Part shown: piece after piece, positions 12,691-25,208 of the stretch
Position numbering within the stretch: position 1 is the first letter of the stretch
How the letters are laid out: each line of letters starts with the position of its first letter
Source of the DNA: Abelmoschus esculentus
Lineage: Eukaryota; Streptophyta; Magnoliopsida; Malvales; Malvaceae
Direction: 5' to 3'
Length of the DNA: 64,000 nucleotides
NCBI GenBank assembly: GCA_035048815.1
Contig: JAUCBN010000007.1
Span: 565,501 to 629,500, forward strand
The notes under the pieces: generated by a model
Databases searched by the model: none
Seen by the model: the letters and a program-made list of their open reading frames with translations, nothing else
What the model was told of the DNA's origin: nothing
Position numbers and translations under genes: made by a program

Positions 12691-13509
12691 TAGAATACAA
12701 TTATGAACAATAATTTATTTTATCGAATTAAAAAAAATAAAAATATTTTTTAATGTTAAAATTTTTTATCATAAATTTTATTTTTTAATCTAAAAATAAT
12801 CACCGTTCTGAGTGAAATTCTAAATGACTCTGATTTTATTTTTACCGTAAAAATATAATATTTTTTAAATTAAAATGATATACTATATTTGAGGGGGGAA
12901 ATTAGAATATCATATTTACGAAAATTTTACATTAATAAGTTTGGCGAAATTTGTCAATAAGTTTATCACGTGCATTTTTAAGGTATTAAAAATAATTTTA
13001 TCCAATATACTTTTTATGAACAAAAATTCTTTGCCCCTTTTTCATGCATTTTTTTTTAAATTTAATTTTAAACCCTAAAACCTTATTTTTTATATTCTAA
13101 ACCCTACACTCTAAAAGATACACCCGACCCCTAATTCCCTAAACCCTAACCTAAAACCCTACACCCTAAAAAATACACTCGACTCCTAATTCCCTAAACC
13201 CTAACTAAAACCCCTAATAATATTTTTCTATTAAAACATTTTTTAAGAAAAAGAACTTATATATCTTATTAATTATAAAGCAAAAGTTTATTTCAATAAA
13301 TTATATATAACCCAAAATCTTTGAACCGTCGTATTAGAACAAAGATATCTTGACATGGAGCTAAAACAAAATCTCAAAATTAAGTTAAACTGATGGATCA
13401 CAGTGGTATATATGTATAATATTGTTGTGAAATCCAGTGTTCTAATCTATATCACTAACCTAGTCTGGCTTTGAAGTCATGTACAAGTCGAGCTCAGGCG
13501 CTTTAATCC
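12691..13509. other. AT-rich spacer with telomere-like CCCTAAA-rich stretch
   Basis: The first part is AT-rich and empty. At 13070-13215 there are many CCCTAA/CCCTAAA words, including a near-perfect tandem duplication of a 54-55-bp unit (13102-13156 and 13157-13210). The remainder to the TPD1-like stop fits a 3' UTR and downstream flank on the minus strand. Confidence 0.6.
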
Positions 13510-14546
13510 TTACGAACACACGACACGAGAGACCGAGAGCGGGTAGAGGAAGGTGTTAGCGTACTGAAACGAGAGTGTTCTGCCATTGATCAGCGGCTTG
13601 CCGTCGTTAACGAGGCAATCATCGTAGCGAAGACGTCGGAACGTTTTAGGGTTGATAAGCCGAGCAGAGCTGAACCAGCCACAGTTCAAGTGAATTCCCG
13701 AGATGTCGCATCCAGTGACACATACGTTCATGATCTCGACGGTGTAGGTCGGAATGCCACTGGGGAGAGGCGAAGTTGATCCCTGGTTGATCACTATATC
13801 GGCCTTGCTACACTTCTCACCTCGGATTCGATCCAGTTCCTTCACTGTTGTTCCTATATACAAAATCCAATTGAATACAATGAAAGTACAAGGGACTTAT
13901 TTAAGTAAAACTGTAAACTTTAGGGACTCGTTTAGTAATTTAAACCACATTAAAGCTATCAAAACTGGTCAACTTTTTCTTTACACCAATAAACAACACA
14001 GAAAAGTAAAGTGAAAACCCCACCAACCAAACCAATAAGGGGAAACATTTACAGTCCAAACACAGTTTTTTAGGAGAGTGATTTCACACTTTACAGGAAT
14101 TGCAGACCAAATTTAAACCAATAAGGTGACACAAATGGCAGCAAATGGCTTTAAAGTTTGAATTTTTCCAATATCATCACTTATATTCGATTAATCTAGA
14201 TCGAATACTGCACAGTTTTTTCATCTCAAAACAATAACAGAAACCCAGAATGAAAGATTATACAATTTCGTAACTTACCATGAAGAAGCTTGCGGTGTGG
14301 AGTAGAAACTGTGTTGTTCCCTTGCTTGATCCTCAGCTCCATCAGCTTCGACCCGTGTGAACTGCACTGGTCTGCAATTAAAATCGCTGAAAAACAATGG
14401 AAATTAGTCGTATAAATGGAAGATGATGATGGAGAATCCCCAGTATCTGTGCATGTAAATCAAGCACCTGGGACAAGCACGACGACGAGGAGGAATACTA
14501 CGCCGATGGAAACCGAGGACAGTGCCCAAACGAAACGCCCATTCAT
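13510..14546 (-). CDS. TPD1-like secreted cysteine-rich protein (TPD1 homolog)
   Basis: Three exons join in phase: 14546-14468, 14386-14279 and 13853-13510, giving 176 residues. The N-terminus (about residues 5-26) is a hydrophobic signal segment rich in Val and Leu. The C-terminal half is the TAPETUM DETERMINANT 1 domain. It includes C-SKADIVINQGST, PSGIPTYTVEIMNVC, ISGIHLNCGWFSSARLINP, FRRLRYDDCLVNDGKPL and the ending SVSRVVC. Six or more conserved cysteines are present, as expected for a disulfide-bonded secreted ligand. In Arabidopsis, TPD1 binds the receptor kinase EMS1/EXS to specify tapetum, and rice and TDL1-type homologs act similarly. Length matches the family. Whether this copy is anther-specific cannot be seen in the sequence. 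Confidence 0.9.
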
Positions 14547-17500
14547 CGGAGAAAGCAACACCGTGAGTTTGATACTTCGAGTTAGCCGTTAAAGCTAGCA
14601 GAGAAAAGGGTTTCAGATTCCTGGGAAATCAGCATAAAAACAACAATGGAGGGGAAGACTTATATATATGAAAAGAAACTGAGAAAACAACCGTCAGATC
14701 AAAAAAGAAACCCTACCAACAAAAACTAGGGTTCACGAGCTCAACTTTAGGTTCCGAAACAGTAAAACCAAAACGACGGCGATTCGTACCAGAAACCTCA
14801 TTTTTCATTTCAATTTTCCAAAGTGCTGAAAACGGAAACTTTCTCGAGAAAAAGCGAAAGAAATGTTTTGGAAGAAGAAGAAAAGAATTGACTCTCAACC
14901 CCCAAAGAAATGGAACTGGTCGACAAAGCAGGGATTTACAGTACATAAAAGATGGAACAGCTGTTCAGATAAGAGACCATACCAGATAGAAATTGCATGA
15001 AAAACAATAATGACAAAGATAATCGATTTATTTCCCCTTTGGAGATTATTATACTTTTGTAAAGACAATATTTGCAGAAGAAGATCATCAAGGACAGAAA
15101 TGACAAAACAGCAAAAATCCCAAAAGAGTCGTTCGCATTTATTGAACTGAAATCCAAATTTTGACTAGAATAAAAAAGAACCCAATTTTGGTTTCATTCT
15201 TCACATTACCTTGGCGACTGGAGATAGAATAAGAAAAGCGTGTGTTTTAGGGTTTCTGGGTTTTGTTTTATAGCTTTAGAATCGAGGTGAACCAGAGAGA
15301 TGGGAGGAAGGAGGAAGAAGACAAGGGAAAGAGCAGCGTGTAAATTATGTTTTATATAGTTTGAAAAATTGTTTTAAAACTGGTTAGAAGTGCACGTGGC
15401 GTTTTTGAATGAACATGGAAAGGTTGATTCAAAAGCGTAGACACTGTCACGTGCGGATGAACACAGAATTTATTAAGCGTGGAAGATGTTCAAAAATAGA
15501 ATCAACAAAACTTAAAATTAGATCGAATATTTATTTTTTAAAAGATCAAAATTTAAATTTAGTTTCTCAAATTTATTGAACCTCTCACTAAATCTTAAAA
15601 TTTTAATATGGTTAATTAAACCCTCAAAAATTTAAATTTTTGCATGCTTATAATTCAACCCTCTAAAAATCTTAATACTAATTAAAAAATTTAAAAATCT
15701 TAATTAGATCGTCAAAAATAACAAAAAAATGATTAAATCCTTCGATCTATCCACCAAAGTTGTTCCCCCATCATCTCACAGTTCATATTTAAAAACAAAT
15801 CTTATTTAATATTTAAATATAATTATATCTTTAAACATGATAATCCCTGCATGTCCTAAGTGGTCTCCCTCCCTCCCTCCCTCTATCTTTATAGGGACCA
15901 TGCAATGGGAAAATAGTGATAAAAAGTTGAGTTATTTATTTTTCCAGCCATCCTATCGACCTAGAGAGAGAAAACAGGGTTTTGCTTTGCCTTTATATGT
16001 TCAGGGTTGATTTGGTTTAGAGAGAGAAATTGTGTCATCAGTGGCCTACTAATAGGATAGGTTAAATTTACTTTTGATTTATATTGTTTAAAATATATTT
16101 TTTAATAAAAAATATTTTTTTTCAAAAATATATTCAGCCAACTACACCGGAGAAACATGCCTGAATCCTGATGGGAGCATGGACAGAGATTCTGCCACTG
16201 TTGCTGCCGCTGCCGCTGCTCGCTGCTGCTGTTGGCCTGTTACCCTTTAGGTTCTAAGCCTCGGCCATTATGAACAGCCTTTCCATATAAAAAAAATATT
16301 TATTTTGTATTTTAAAGAGCGATGGCATAAGCACGGCTCGTATTTTCCGTCCCTATCTCATATATAAATTTTAAGTTATCTCGATTTAAATATTAAACTA
16401 TCGTATTTAATTTTAATTTCTCTGAAAAATTATATATACTATTATAGAGAAATTATATCTTGTCATTTTTATCATATTATTTATAAGATTAAATAATTAA
16501 ATATATTTATTAATTAATTTTTTATTTAATCTGTTTTTATAAGTGAATCTTTACTTGTTAAAAACTGTTTTTAAATTTAAAGAAAATATTACTGAATATT
16601 TATTTGATAAAAAATAAGATAAAAATTTAATTAAAATGGATACACTTGATTGTTGGTCTCATAGATAACGTGACAGAAATAACAGAAATATAAAAATTTA
16701 AATTAAATTTTAACTCATTCCAAAAATTAAAAATTATATCCAAAGTTGATGTATCCCGACCCAAAATAAAAATAATAATAAATTCTTATATATTATATAA
16801 AATTTATAAGATTGATAACTTTTACCTTAAATCCGAATCAAACCCGCCTAAAACGTAAATTTTTTATCAAAGTATTGATTAAGTCGAAGATTTTTTTTAC
16901 AATATAAATATTTAAATATTGGTTTAATGCCCTTTTACCAAAAGTTTCTCTTTTCATTTTATCCCTTAAAATATTTTTTTAACTTTTTTACCTCTTAAAT
17001 TTTACATTGTCACACATATCATGCCAAAAAAAAATTACCACTATTAAAAAAGCTCTTCCTGACCAATTAAATGCGGCACATCACCTAATTATATTTTTCT
17101 TAATTTTTTCTTTAATATATTAAATTATTCATTAAATAAATTTTATTTTACCAAAATTATCCCCTCGTCCTCTTCTCCCAAATGCTTGTTCCATCTGTTT
17201 CAGACTGTTCAAATCTTTAATACCAAATGCTGGACGTTTAAGACTGTTCCATCGTTTTTTTACCATTATGTTTAAAACACGTTAAAATGACCATAAATTC
17301 TTCAGATTTAATTTTTAATATTTATATTAAATAATTTAATTAATGTGAAAAATTATTTTTTTAATCTCAAATAATTTTATTTTTATTTGACTGATTCGTC
17401 GTAAAAAATATAAGGTATTATGGTAGTGTCTTGCAAAGCAATAATGACAATATAATATTAAAACTGTAAATTAATGTCTGAATCATATACGTAATATAAT

Positions 17501-17689
17501 ATTTATTAGTCGGTTCAATAAAAATTAATTTAAAAATATTATTGATAAACGATGCACGATAACCATATAATGTATTTAGTGATTATCAAAGATGCGATAT
17601 AATATATAAAATTTTTTTATTCAGCTACAGTAGTTATAGTAGTATTTGTTTTAAGAGTATACTTTCAATCATTAGACATTGATCGCTTA

Positions 17690-17775
17690 ATTACTGTGTT
17701 GACATCATTTGTGTTCAAACTCGTGATATTCAGGAACAACAATAATCCCTTAACCAACGAGGCCAGATAATTTAC
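17690..17775 (-). repeat. tRNA-related SINE-like fragment
   Basis: Read on the minus strand, it contains an A-box-like TGGCCTCGTTGGTTAAGG and, about 25 bp later, a B-box-like GAGTTTGAACAC. These are the two internal pol III promoter boxes of tRNA-derived SINEs. No complete cloverleaf can be drawn, so it is not called a tRNA gene. Confidence 0.5.
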
Positions 17776-19535
17776 GTAAAATCATACATATAATGATATT
17801 TATAATAGGGATTAGTTTCAATAATTATAAATTAAGGGCAAAATTAGGAATTTATCATTCTTATCTAAAACTGTTGCAATAAGTCATCAATTTAAAATTT
17901 GTCATTATTATTTTAATTTAATCAATTTTTATTAATATGTTCAATTCAACATTAACACCCCTTCAAGATTAAACTAAAAAATCAGTCATTTTTAAGTTCT
18001 TAATTGAACTTAGTATTCACAGCGTGTAATTCAATAGTTATGCAATATTTATGTTCATTTTAAGCTTATTAGAGTTCGAGATTTTTTTTATCTTATTAAA
18101 TTTTAGTGATATTTTATATGTTTTAAACATATTTTAAACCAACAATTACGTTATCTTGTATCGATACGTTACCTTGTAATAACAAAATAACAATAATAAA
18201 TATTACTGTAAAAACAATATAAACAATTTTTATGGTAATATGTATTTTTGATGCTCGATGTAGTGACCTTGCAACATCGAAGCCAATAACAATGGAAGTC
18301 CCGACGTTAATAAAAATAATAAAAACACCGATGATAGCATAAATAACAATAACAATAACAATATATATAATGAGATTCATTTTCGTATCTTATTCATATT
18401 AATACATCCATGCTTTCAAATTTACACAAAATTCATGTTTCAATAGCCTTAAAATCCTAAAACAGAATTAATGCACATGAAAAGTAAAAATAAAATATGA
18501 AAAATAATAATTTTATTTTGAATAATTTATGATCATATATTGAGTATCTTTGTTAATAAATTTAATGATATTTAACTATGTTCAGCGTTAATAATATTTA
18601 ACGATGTTTGATGATTATGATATATTCGTCCATAAACATATATTTGCATATCCTTAAAACTTTAGCTTCTCTCATGCAGATTATACTGAAAAAGAGGAAA
18701 AGAGGCATCGTCTTTTTATTTCAAACTTGAAACCCAAAGTCTTCATTTCCTTTTCTGTACCTTCTAACTCGTAAAGTACGTGGTTCTTTTAACTCTTGTG
18801 ATCTGAGATTTTCATTTTCCTTTATGAGGAAAACTTACCCTATCAAATTGGTTCTGCAAATTCCTTGGTTTTTCTTTGAAGAAGAAAACCCATACAGTCA
18901 GGTAAAACTAACCTTTGTTTATTGCAAATATTTTTTCCCTTTGATTTGAATGATTTGTTGTAGGTATAGGTATGGTGCTTGTGTATTGCAAAGCAATAAT
19001 GTGATACATTAATGTCACAGATTGTAAGTTGAATTTCTAGTCACATACACATATATGAATGTATAATGTGATTATAAGATATATTTTTTAGAGATTAGAA
19101 TTTAAAGAATATGTTGACTTTGTATTTATCGTAGTTGTTACATTTTTATCTAAGCCGTCTGTTTAAATTATTAGGAATCATCAGATGTGAGGATAATCAA
19201 TTATAAACATAAACTTTTCATTTCATTTGTAATGATACAAAAATTAGATAAGCGAATGTGTTTCAAGTAAGGTTTTATTAGGTTGGGTCAAATTGTATAC
19301 AAATTATTTCAGGTCGATTTAATGTTTTGATTCGATTAAAGTCAATAATTGTATACAAATTATTTCAAGTCGGTTTAATTATTTGATTTGATTCAGATCG
19401 GGTGTATGTCAGTTTCAAATAAGGTTACTGAAACCAACGTCACAATAATTTATGGCATTTTGGGTAAAAAATACCATAATAGGTCAAGATCTATAACAGT
19501 GTTTAGGATATAAACACCACTACAAACATGTTCTT

Positions 19536-19605
19536 TAGTAGCGTTTGTGTTTTCAAACGCCGCAAGTAACCCATTTTTTAGTGGCGTTTGTGTTTTTAAA
19601 CGCTG
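19536..19605. repeat. GCGTTTG/AAACGC short inverted motifs
   Basis: Two adjacent units each pair a TAGT(A/G)GCGTTTGTG block with a following AAACGC block, separated by 4-5 T or TC bases. This forms two small hairpins. The motif style is common in plant repeats, possibly transposon subterminal repeats; the origin is not proven here. Confidence 0.45.
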
Positions 19606-20689
19606 AAAATATTATATTATAATCGATCAACTATCTTAACATAATATTTTTTTTAAAAATCATAAACACGATGTATCTAAATAATTATTTATACAAGATT
19701 TTTTTTAATTACATACACATTGAAAATTAAAAATACAAATATTAAACAATATTTTAAGATATTTGTTTGCATAAATAACATTACAGTCTCAAGAGGGAGC
19801 ATATTTATACAACAAAAGGATTTTCAAATCATAAAGATGAGTTTACCTACATGAAAACTCCAGATATATCTATTTTCTTCAACATGAAATTCAGGTTTAC
19901 AACTTTGAAGATTACAAAAGAAAACCAAAAAAATTAAAGATAATAAGATCAAATTAATATTTTCTAAATTTAATTTTTAGTGTACAGAAATTATACTGCT
20001 ATTATTATACCTGTATTGATACGTCATGTATTATAATAATAATTTAAGTTACTCTAAGGACGGAATTAAGATTTAAGGTTGAAAGAGACAAAATATAAAT
20101 TTTTAAAAGTATAAGGTAAATTTATAAAAAAAAATAATTTTTAAAAAATTTATAATAAAAAAAATTCTTCGAGTGTAATCGCCCTTCACGTGACGCAATC
20201 TGGGCGAGAAAAATTAAAATTGTATTTCTTGGGCTTATTGTATCTGAAAAAGGAGGAGAAAGGGGTGACATTTGGGCTTGAACTTGGACCTTCAAACTAA
20301 TGTACGTATTTGGATATTTGGACCAACTCTTCGGCTTATATTATTTATTTATTATCTATTATCTATTTACTATTTATTTATTAGATTTTTTTTTATTATA
20401 TTCATATTTGAATATAGTATAAATTTTAAAAATATTGAGTATTAAAATGCCCTAAAAGAATTTGATTTTTCTAATAAAATTTTAGGTTAACTTAATTATT
20501 TGTTTAAATAATATATATTAAGATCACACAATTCTCTAGCTCGAAAGGTCAAGTCCCATGACAATAGAATTAATCATTTCCTATTAGGACCAATTCTAGA
20601 TAACAAAACTCTAAAGAATGGCGATTCTTGGTCAAAATTCATACAACATTTAGTGCAATATACTAGATAAGAATCACCGTTACTGGCAC

Positions 20690-20860
20690 GAGTTCTCTAG
20701 TCCAAGTGGTTAACAGAACGATTGTTGTTTCTAGAGTTTACGGATTCGAGCATCAATGATTTCAGAGCGCATTGAGCGATCAATATCAAATGGTGGAGAT
20801 TATATTCTAGAACAGATACTACTGTGATCACTATTAGCTTGTTAAAAAAACACCAAAATC
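20690..20860 (+). repeat. SINE-like element, copy 1
   Basis: It begins with an A-box-like TAGTCCAAGTGGTTAAC, has a B-box-like GGATTCGAGCAT about 40 bp later, and ends in TTAGCTTGTT followed by an A-run. The 3' half (TCAAATGGT, GATTATATTCTAGAA, ACTACTGTGATCA) matches the fragment at 30776-30868. This is the layout of a tRNA-derived SINE. The target-site duplication was not found with confidence. Confidence 0.6.
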
Positions 20861-20930
20861 CACTAATTAGCCTAGTGATCAAAGATTGATATTATTCATT
20901 TTGTATGAGTTCGAATTCTGATATAAAAAA
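20861..20930 (+). repeat. Second short SINE-like head
   Basis: Directly after the A-run, AATTAGCCTAGTGATC (A-box-like) and GAGTTCGAATTCTG (B-box-like) occur about 35 bp apart, followed by another A-run. It may be a second SINE family or a head-only copy. A similar GAGTTCGAATCTC motif lies near 8978. Confidence 0.45.
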
Positions 20931-22830
20931 AATATATAATTTTTATTTAATAAAAAAACTCATCATCACTAATGTTGAAGATGGATAACAAGAACGGCTA
21001 CAACTTTAATTCAAAAGATGGATAAGAAGTCCTATAATATCAATTTATTGAAATGATAGATTTTTTTTTTCTTTTAATTTTGTATGTTGCAAAGAATTTT
21101 TGACAAAATAACACCTGATTTAATTTGATTAATCAATATTAATTTTATAAAAATTCAACTAAAAAAAAATCTGTTTGTTCATTTAGTAAAAGACGAGATT
21201 TGATTTTCTTAGAATAGTCGACCTCTTGTTTTATTTGCGTTCAAGCTAGAATTTTAAATGAATTTTTATATTAATTTAAATAATAAAAAAATTATAAAAT
21301 ATATTAAAACTTATATAAAATTAGGGGTGAACGTTCAATCGAATCTAGTTAGAAAATTTTGAGTTATTCAAATTGACGAGTATAATTTTATCATTCAAAC
21401 TTTCATTCAAAGAAATTTCGAATTGATCGAAATTTAATTATAATTATTTATTATGTTACACTACGATTTGATTGTAATTTAACGACTTTTATTAATCCTA
21501 TAATATATATATATATATTATGTGTAGTAATATTTTTTCATATATTATAAAAATTTGAAAGACTTGTCTCGTTAAAAATAAATCCTTTAATTACTAATAA
21601 ATTTTGAGTTATTCAAGTTATTCAGATTTTCATTTTACAACTCAAATTTTATTTAAATTATTTTCGAGTTGATTCGAGTTTATAAAATTTTGAGTCGAGA
21701 ACTTTTACCTTGATTTGAGTATTTACGCCTCAAATCGAACCGAATTATTTAATTTTTAAATCGAATCGAGTTTTGTTCCCCTATATAAAACTCATGAATT
21801 ATTTAATTCACACGTTAAAATTTTTAATAATTTAATTTATTTGATTATTATTATTATTATTCAAATTTAACCTAAAATAATCAACTTAAAAATATATTTA
21901 TTTATAAAATAAAACTCAAATAATTCAAAATTAAATTTATATTATTAAGTTAAAACGCCGTACGAGGATTCATTTGTAAGTTGTAACAGTGTAGAGGGTA
22001 GTGTCGGCTGAAACAAAGTCAGCCTGGGTCATTTTCAAAAATAAATAACAAAAATAAATATATTTGATATTTAATTATTAAAGCCAAAAAGACAACCACG
22101 TGATTTTACATTTCAAGGGCCCCCATCATCATTAGAATTTCAAATTAGTCACCACAAGTTTCAAAGGGAAAATACAACAAAAAATTTTGAAATTTCTTCA
22201 AAAGTGATATTATTAAAAAGAATAAAGTAATTAAAATTTATCATTCTATCCGACTATTTAAAATATATAATTTTTTTATTTATCCAAAATATTTTTTTAA
22301 CTAATATCACAGTTAACTTTTAAGAACTTAGATGAACAGATCATACACATTAAATATTTATTTTTGATAAAAAAATAATTTAAATATTTAAATAAATAAT
22401 TATTTTTTATATTTATTTTACCAAAATTACTTTAAATATTTAAATAAAAAATATAATATACATAAAAGAATATATTTTAATAGAAAGTTCGTTTTTTTTA
22501 TTTTAAATCTTAAATTCTAAATCTTATAACTTAATGAACCATAAATTTGACAAACACATAGAAACTAAAATTTATGTAAATTTATATCATTTTATTTAGA
22601 ATAAATCATTATTATATTTTTTTTAAAAAAATGAAAAAAAAGACTGCTTTGAAAAAGTTATGAGAAAACCTACTCTAATGTGCAGCACATTTGTCCTTAT
22701 TAAGCATCCATCCTCTGTACTTTCCAAGTTTTCTCTTTGTGTTTTGAGGAAGAAAGAAGTTGAAAGCAACAAACAGGCTGTCCCCTTTCATCCCTTCTCC
22801 CCCCAACATCACTTCATAGTTCAAACAATC

Positions 22831-23250
22831 TCTAAATATATATTATATATAAGATATTGAAACAAAGCTGGTTTAGGTCAAACCTCTTTCCCTTTCAGAC
22901 AATTTCCCTGCTGTTTTTCTGGGGGGTGTAGCTGCTTTAATTGTATTTTAATGGAGTTCATGATGTCAGTGTATCAATGGGTTGAAAACAGAAAACAACT
23001 CTTCTTGTTTGTCTGCAACTGTAACTGTAAGTACCCTTTTGCTTCCAAGGTTGTTGGAATTGTGTTTTGTTGATATCTTGAAACTGGAAGATCTTGATCT
23101 ATGTTACTCGAATTCGGATACGAAATTATGTCTGGTTTTTTAAATTTTCTTTTTTTAATGTTTGGATTGACTTTTTTTTTATTATATAATTGTTGAAAAG
23201 TTTCCTGTTAGGTGAGCATAAAGAGTTGAAAGTGGAGGATATTTTATTGA
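22831..23250 (+). promoter_or_regulatory. SPL promoter and 5' UTR with intron and overlapping uORF
   Basis: A TATA-rich stretch lies at 22833-22856. A likely 5' UTR intron runs from GTAAGT at 23027 to the AG at 23210-23211. An upstream ATG at 22951 opens a frame that, across the spliced junction (23026 to 23212), continues through the main start and stops at 23289-23291. It therefore overlaps the SPL start in a different frame. If transcription starts near the TATA stretch, this overlapping uORF could reduce SPL translation. Transcript structure is inferred from splice signals only. Confidence 0.55.
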
Positions 23251-24544
23251 ATGGAGTGGAACTTGAAAGCTACTTCATGGGATTTGGGTGATTTTGTGGA
23301 GGAAACTGTATCATACACAGATGAAATCGATGGCAATGGATCGAGTGGGAAATTTGGGGTCGATTTGAAGCTTGGTCAAGTAGGAAATTCAGGGGAAATA
23401 CATTCGAGTTCTAAGAAGGCTAGACCGAATAATATCGGGACTCATCCGGTTTCGTGTCTCGTTGATGGATGCGATTCGGACCTTAGTAAGTGTAAGGACT
23501 ACCATAGACGCCATAAGGTGTGTGAGCTCCACTCTAAGTCTGCAGAAGTTATGATCAATGGCCTAAAGCAACGTTTTTGTCAACAATGCAGCAGGTGATT
23601 TCGATTACTTGAACTTCTTGCAGTATAATTTAAACAGATACGATTCGAACGAGGTTGGACCTTAGCATTTTTTCCGAATTCCTCTACGGATAATTTGCTT
23701 TTTTTGTAGGTTTCACTCACTGGAGGAGTTTGATGATGGGAAGAGAAGCTGCAGGATACGTCTCGACAGGCATAACCGGAGGCGAAGGAAGCCTCAACCC
23801 AATCCCCTCTCACGTTCTCGAAGCTATTTCTCCAATTTCCAAGGTTAGCTCATGCATATGATGGTTGAATGAACTCGATTTTCGATTCTGCTAACGATGA
23901 ATGAATTTGTGTGCTTGTTTTATAATCAATTCAAATTCCACATTTCAGGTTCCCAGATGTTGCCATTCTCTAGTCTGCAAGTTTATCCATCGACCACTGT
24001 GGCGAAAGCTACTTGGCCTGGAGTAAATGACTCCGTGATCAAATCGATGTGTCTTAACCCGAAGCAGCCTATGCACTCGCCTGCAAAACAAAACCTTGTT
24101 CTTGGATCCTCTTCAAGCAACTACAGAGAAGGTAAGGAATGCATGTTCCTACACGAGGAGGATCAAACATCTGCAAAAGCTTCCGTTTGCCAGCCGGTTC
24201 TCGGGGCTGTTATGCCTTTCTTGGAAGGAAATGTCAGCTGCCATAGTATGTTGTGTGACAGGTTAACAACTCAAGTTCAGGATTCGGATTGTGCTCTCTC
24301 TCTTCTGTCATCTCCACTGTCGCAGACATCTGGGATCGGTTCAAGTAACATGGTGCAGCCTCGGTCATTCCCCATGATGCAATCCATGGGACCAAGCCTG
24401 CAAAACTATGTTATACAGCCAACAGGTTCGGTTATCGCCAATGTAAGCGAGACAACCATGGTCCACGGCTCGAGAATGTTTCACATGGATTCTGGTGAAT
24501 CATCTGGAAGTGAAGCCCCTCAAACTCTTCCCTTCCATTGGTAG
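23251..24544 (+). CDS. SQUAMOSA promoter-binding protein-like transcription factor (SPL13/16-like)
   Basis: Three coding exons join in phase: 23251-23594, 23710-23843 and 23949-24544, giving 357 residues. The start MEWNLKATSWDL is typical of the SPL13-type group. The SBP DNA-binding domain begins at Cys69 and runs to about Lys142; it contains both zinc-binding sets, including HRRHKVCELHSK and QRFCQQCSRFHSLEEFD. It is split by an intron at the usual place, inside CSR|FH. The end of the domain also serves as a nuclear signal (HNRRRRK). The ALSLLS segment in the last exon carries the miR156 site. SPL factors bind GTAC-core sites and promote phase change and flowering. Two normally conserved positions differ here: Ile131 in CRIRL (usually Lys) and Arg135 in LDRHN (usually Gly). 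The gene is otherwise intact. Confidence 0.92.
24291..24310 (+). promoter_or_regulatory. miR156/157 target site in the SPL coding region
   Basis: The 20-nt sequence GTGCTCTCTCTCTTCTGTCA is the canonical plant miR156 target. It lies in the last SPL exon and encodes ALSLLS. This predicts post-transcriptional repression of the gene by miR156 in the juvenile phase, as known for this SPL group. Confidence 0.96.
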
Positions 24545-24854
24545 TAGGAAATTCAAAACCTTTAACCCTCAAACTCCTCCCTTTAATTGGAAATACAATA
24601 AGTTTGTGTTCTTTTGTTGAACAAGTGCTATTAATTCAGAGATGTTGAGATTCGAGTATCGAATCAATTGAATGTCGTTCTTAAAACGATATTCCATTTC
24701 ATTAGAATTCACAATAACAATAATTTTCTTTTCAACAGCCAATGTGATCAAATACACGGATAGATAATATTATGTGTTATTTGACAGCTTATTTCCTTGG
24801 AAGGAAAACTGCAGTAAACTGAAAAGAAAATGAAAACAAAAAAGCAATCAAATA

Positions 24855-25172
24855 CTAATTCCCAGGGACTTCTTGAACTTCTCAACTCCAAATATGCTGT
24901 TGAGTATGGAAGGAACTCTGAGAAATGTTCTTTGCTAACGTTTCTTCGTGAGTTAGATATCGAACAAACCTAGCCGGATTTCCTGCCCAAAGCTCACTGG
25001 TTGGGATTCTCCGACCTGGAGGAATTACGGAACTGGCTTCAAGGATAGAGTGAGCCTTCCATAAGAACAGAATGCTGTCTGATAATGCACTCTGGTTCAA
25101 TTGTGCATGATCTCAAGAGACTGTATGCACTGATTGTCACAAACCTCTCGATTGATGTCTTTGCCGGTAGCC

Positions 25173-25208
<36 letters not shown>

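Larger units (their letters stand above)
14547..22830. other. TPD1-like upstream region and long gene-poor spacer
   Basis: The first 0.8 kb upstream of the TPD1-like start is moderately GC-rich and is probably its promoter and 5' UTR; minus-strand frames there (14713-15157) carry no domain. Beyond about 15400 the DNA is AT-rich with a (CTCC)n run near 15865-15884 and a short CTG/CCG-rich patch near 16195-16230. A lower-AT patch at about 18660-18900 has one possible short coding exon (ATG at 18822, 26 codons, followed by GTAAAA), with nothing recognisable after it. SINE-like pieces are listed separately. No gene is supportable. Confidence 0.5.

Noticed and set aside
17690..17775. Possible tRNA gene (A- and B-box motifs)
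   Set aside because: No acceptor stem or anticodon arm could be drawn, and it fits a SINE fragment better.
25177..25205. TA run as a promoter TATA box
   Set aside because: It is a simple (TA)n microsatellite inside a pseudogene intron.
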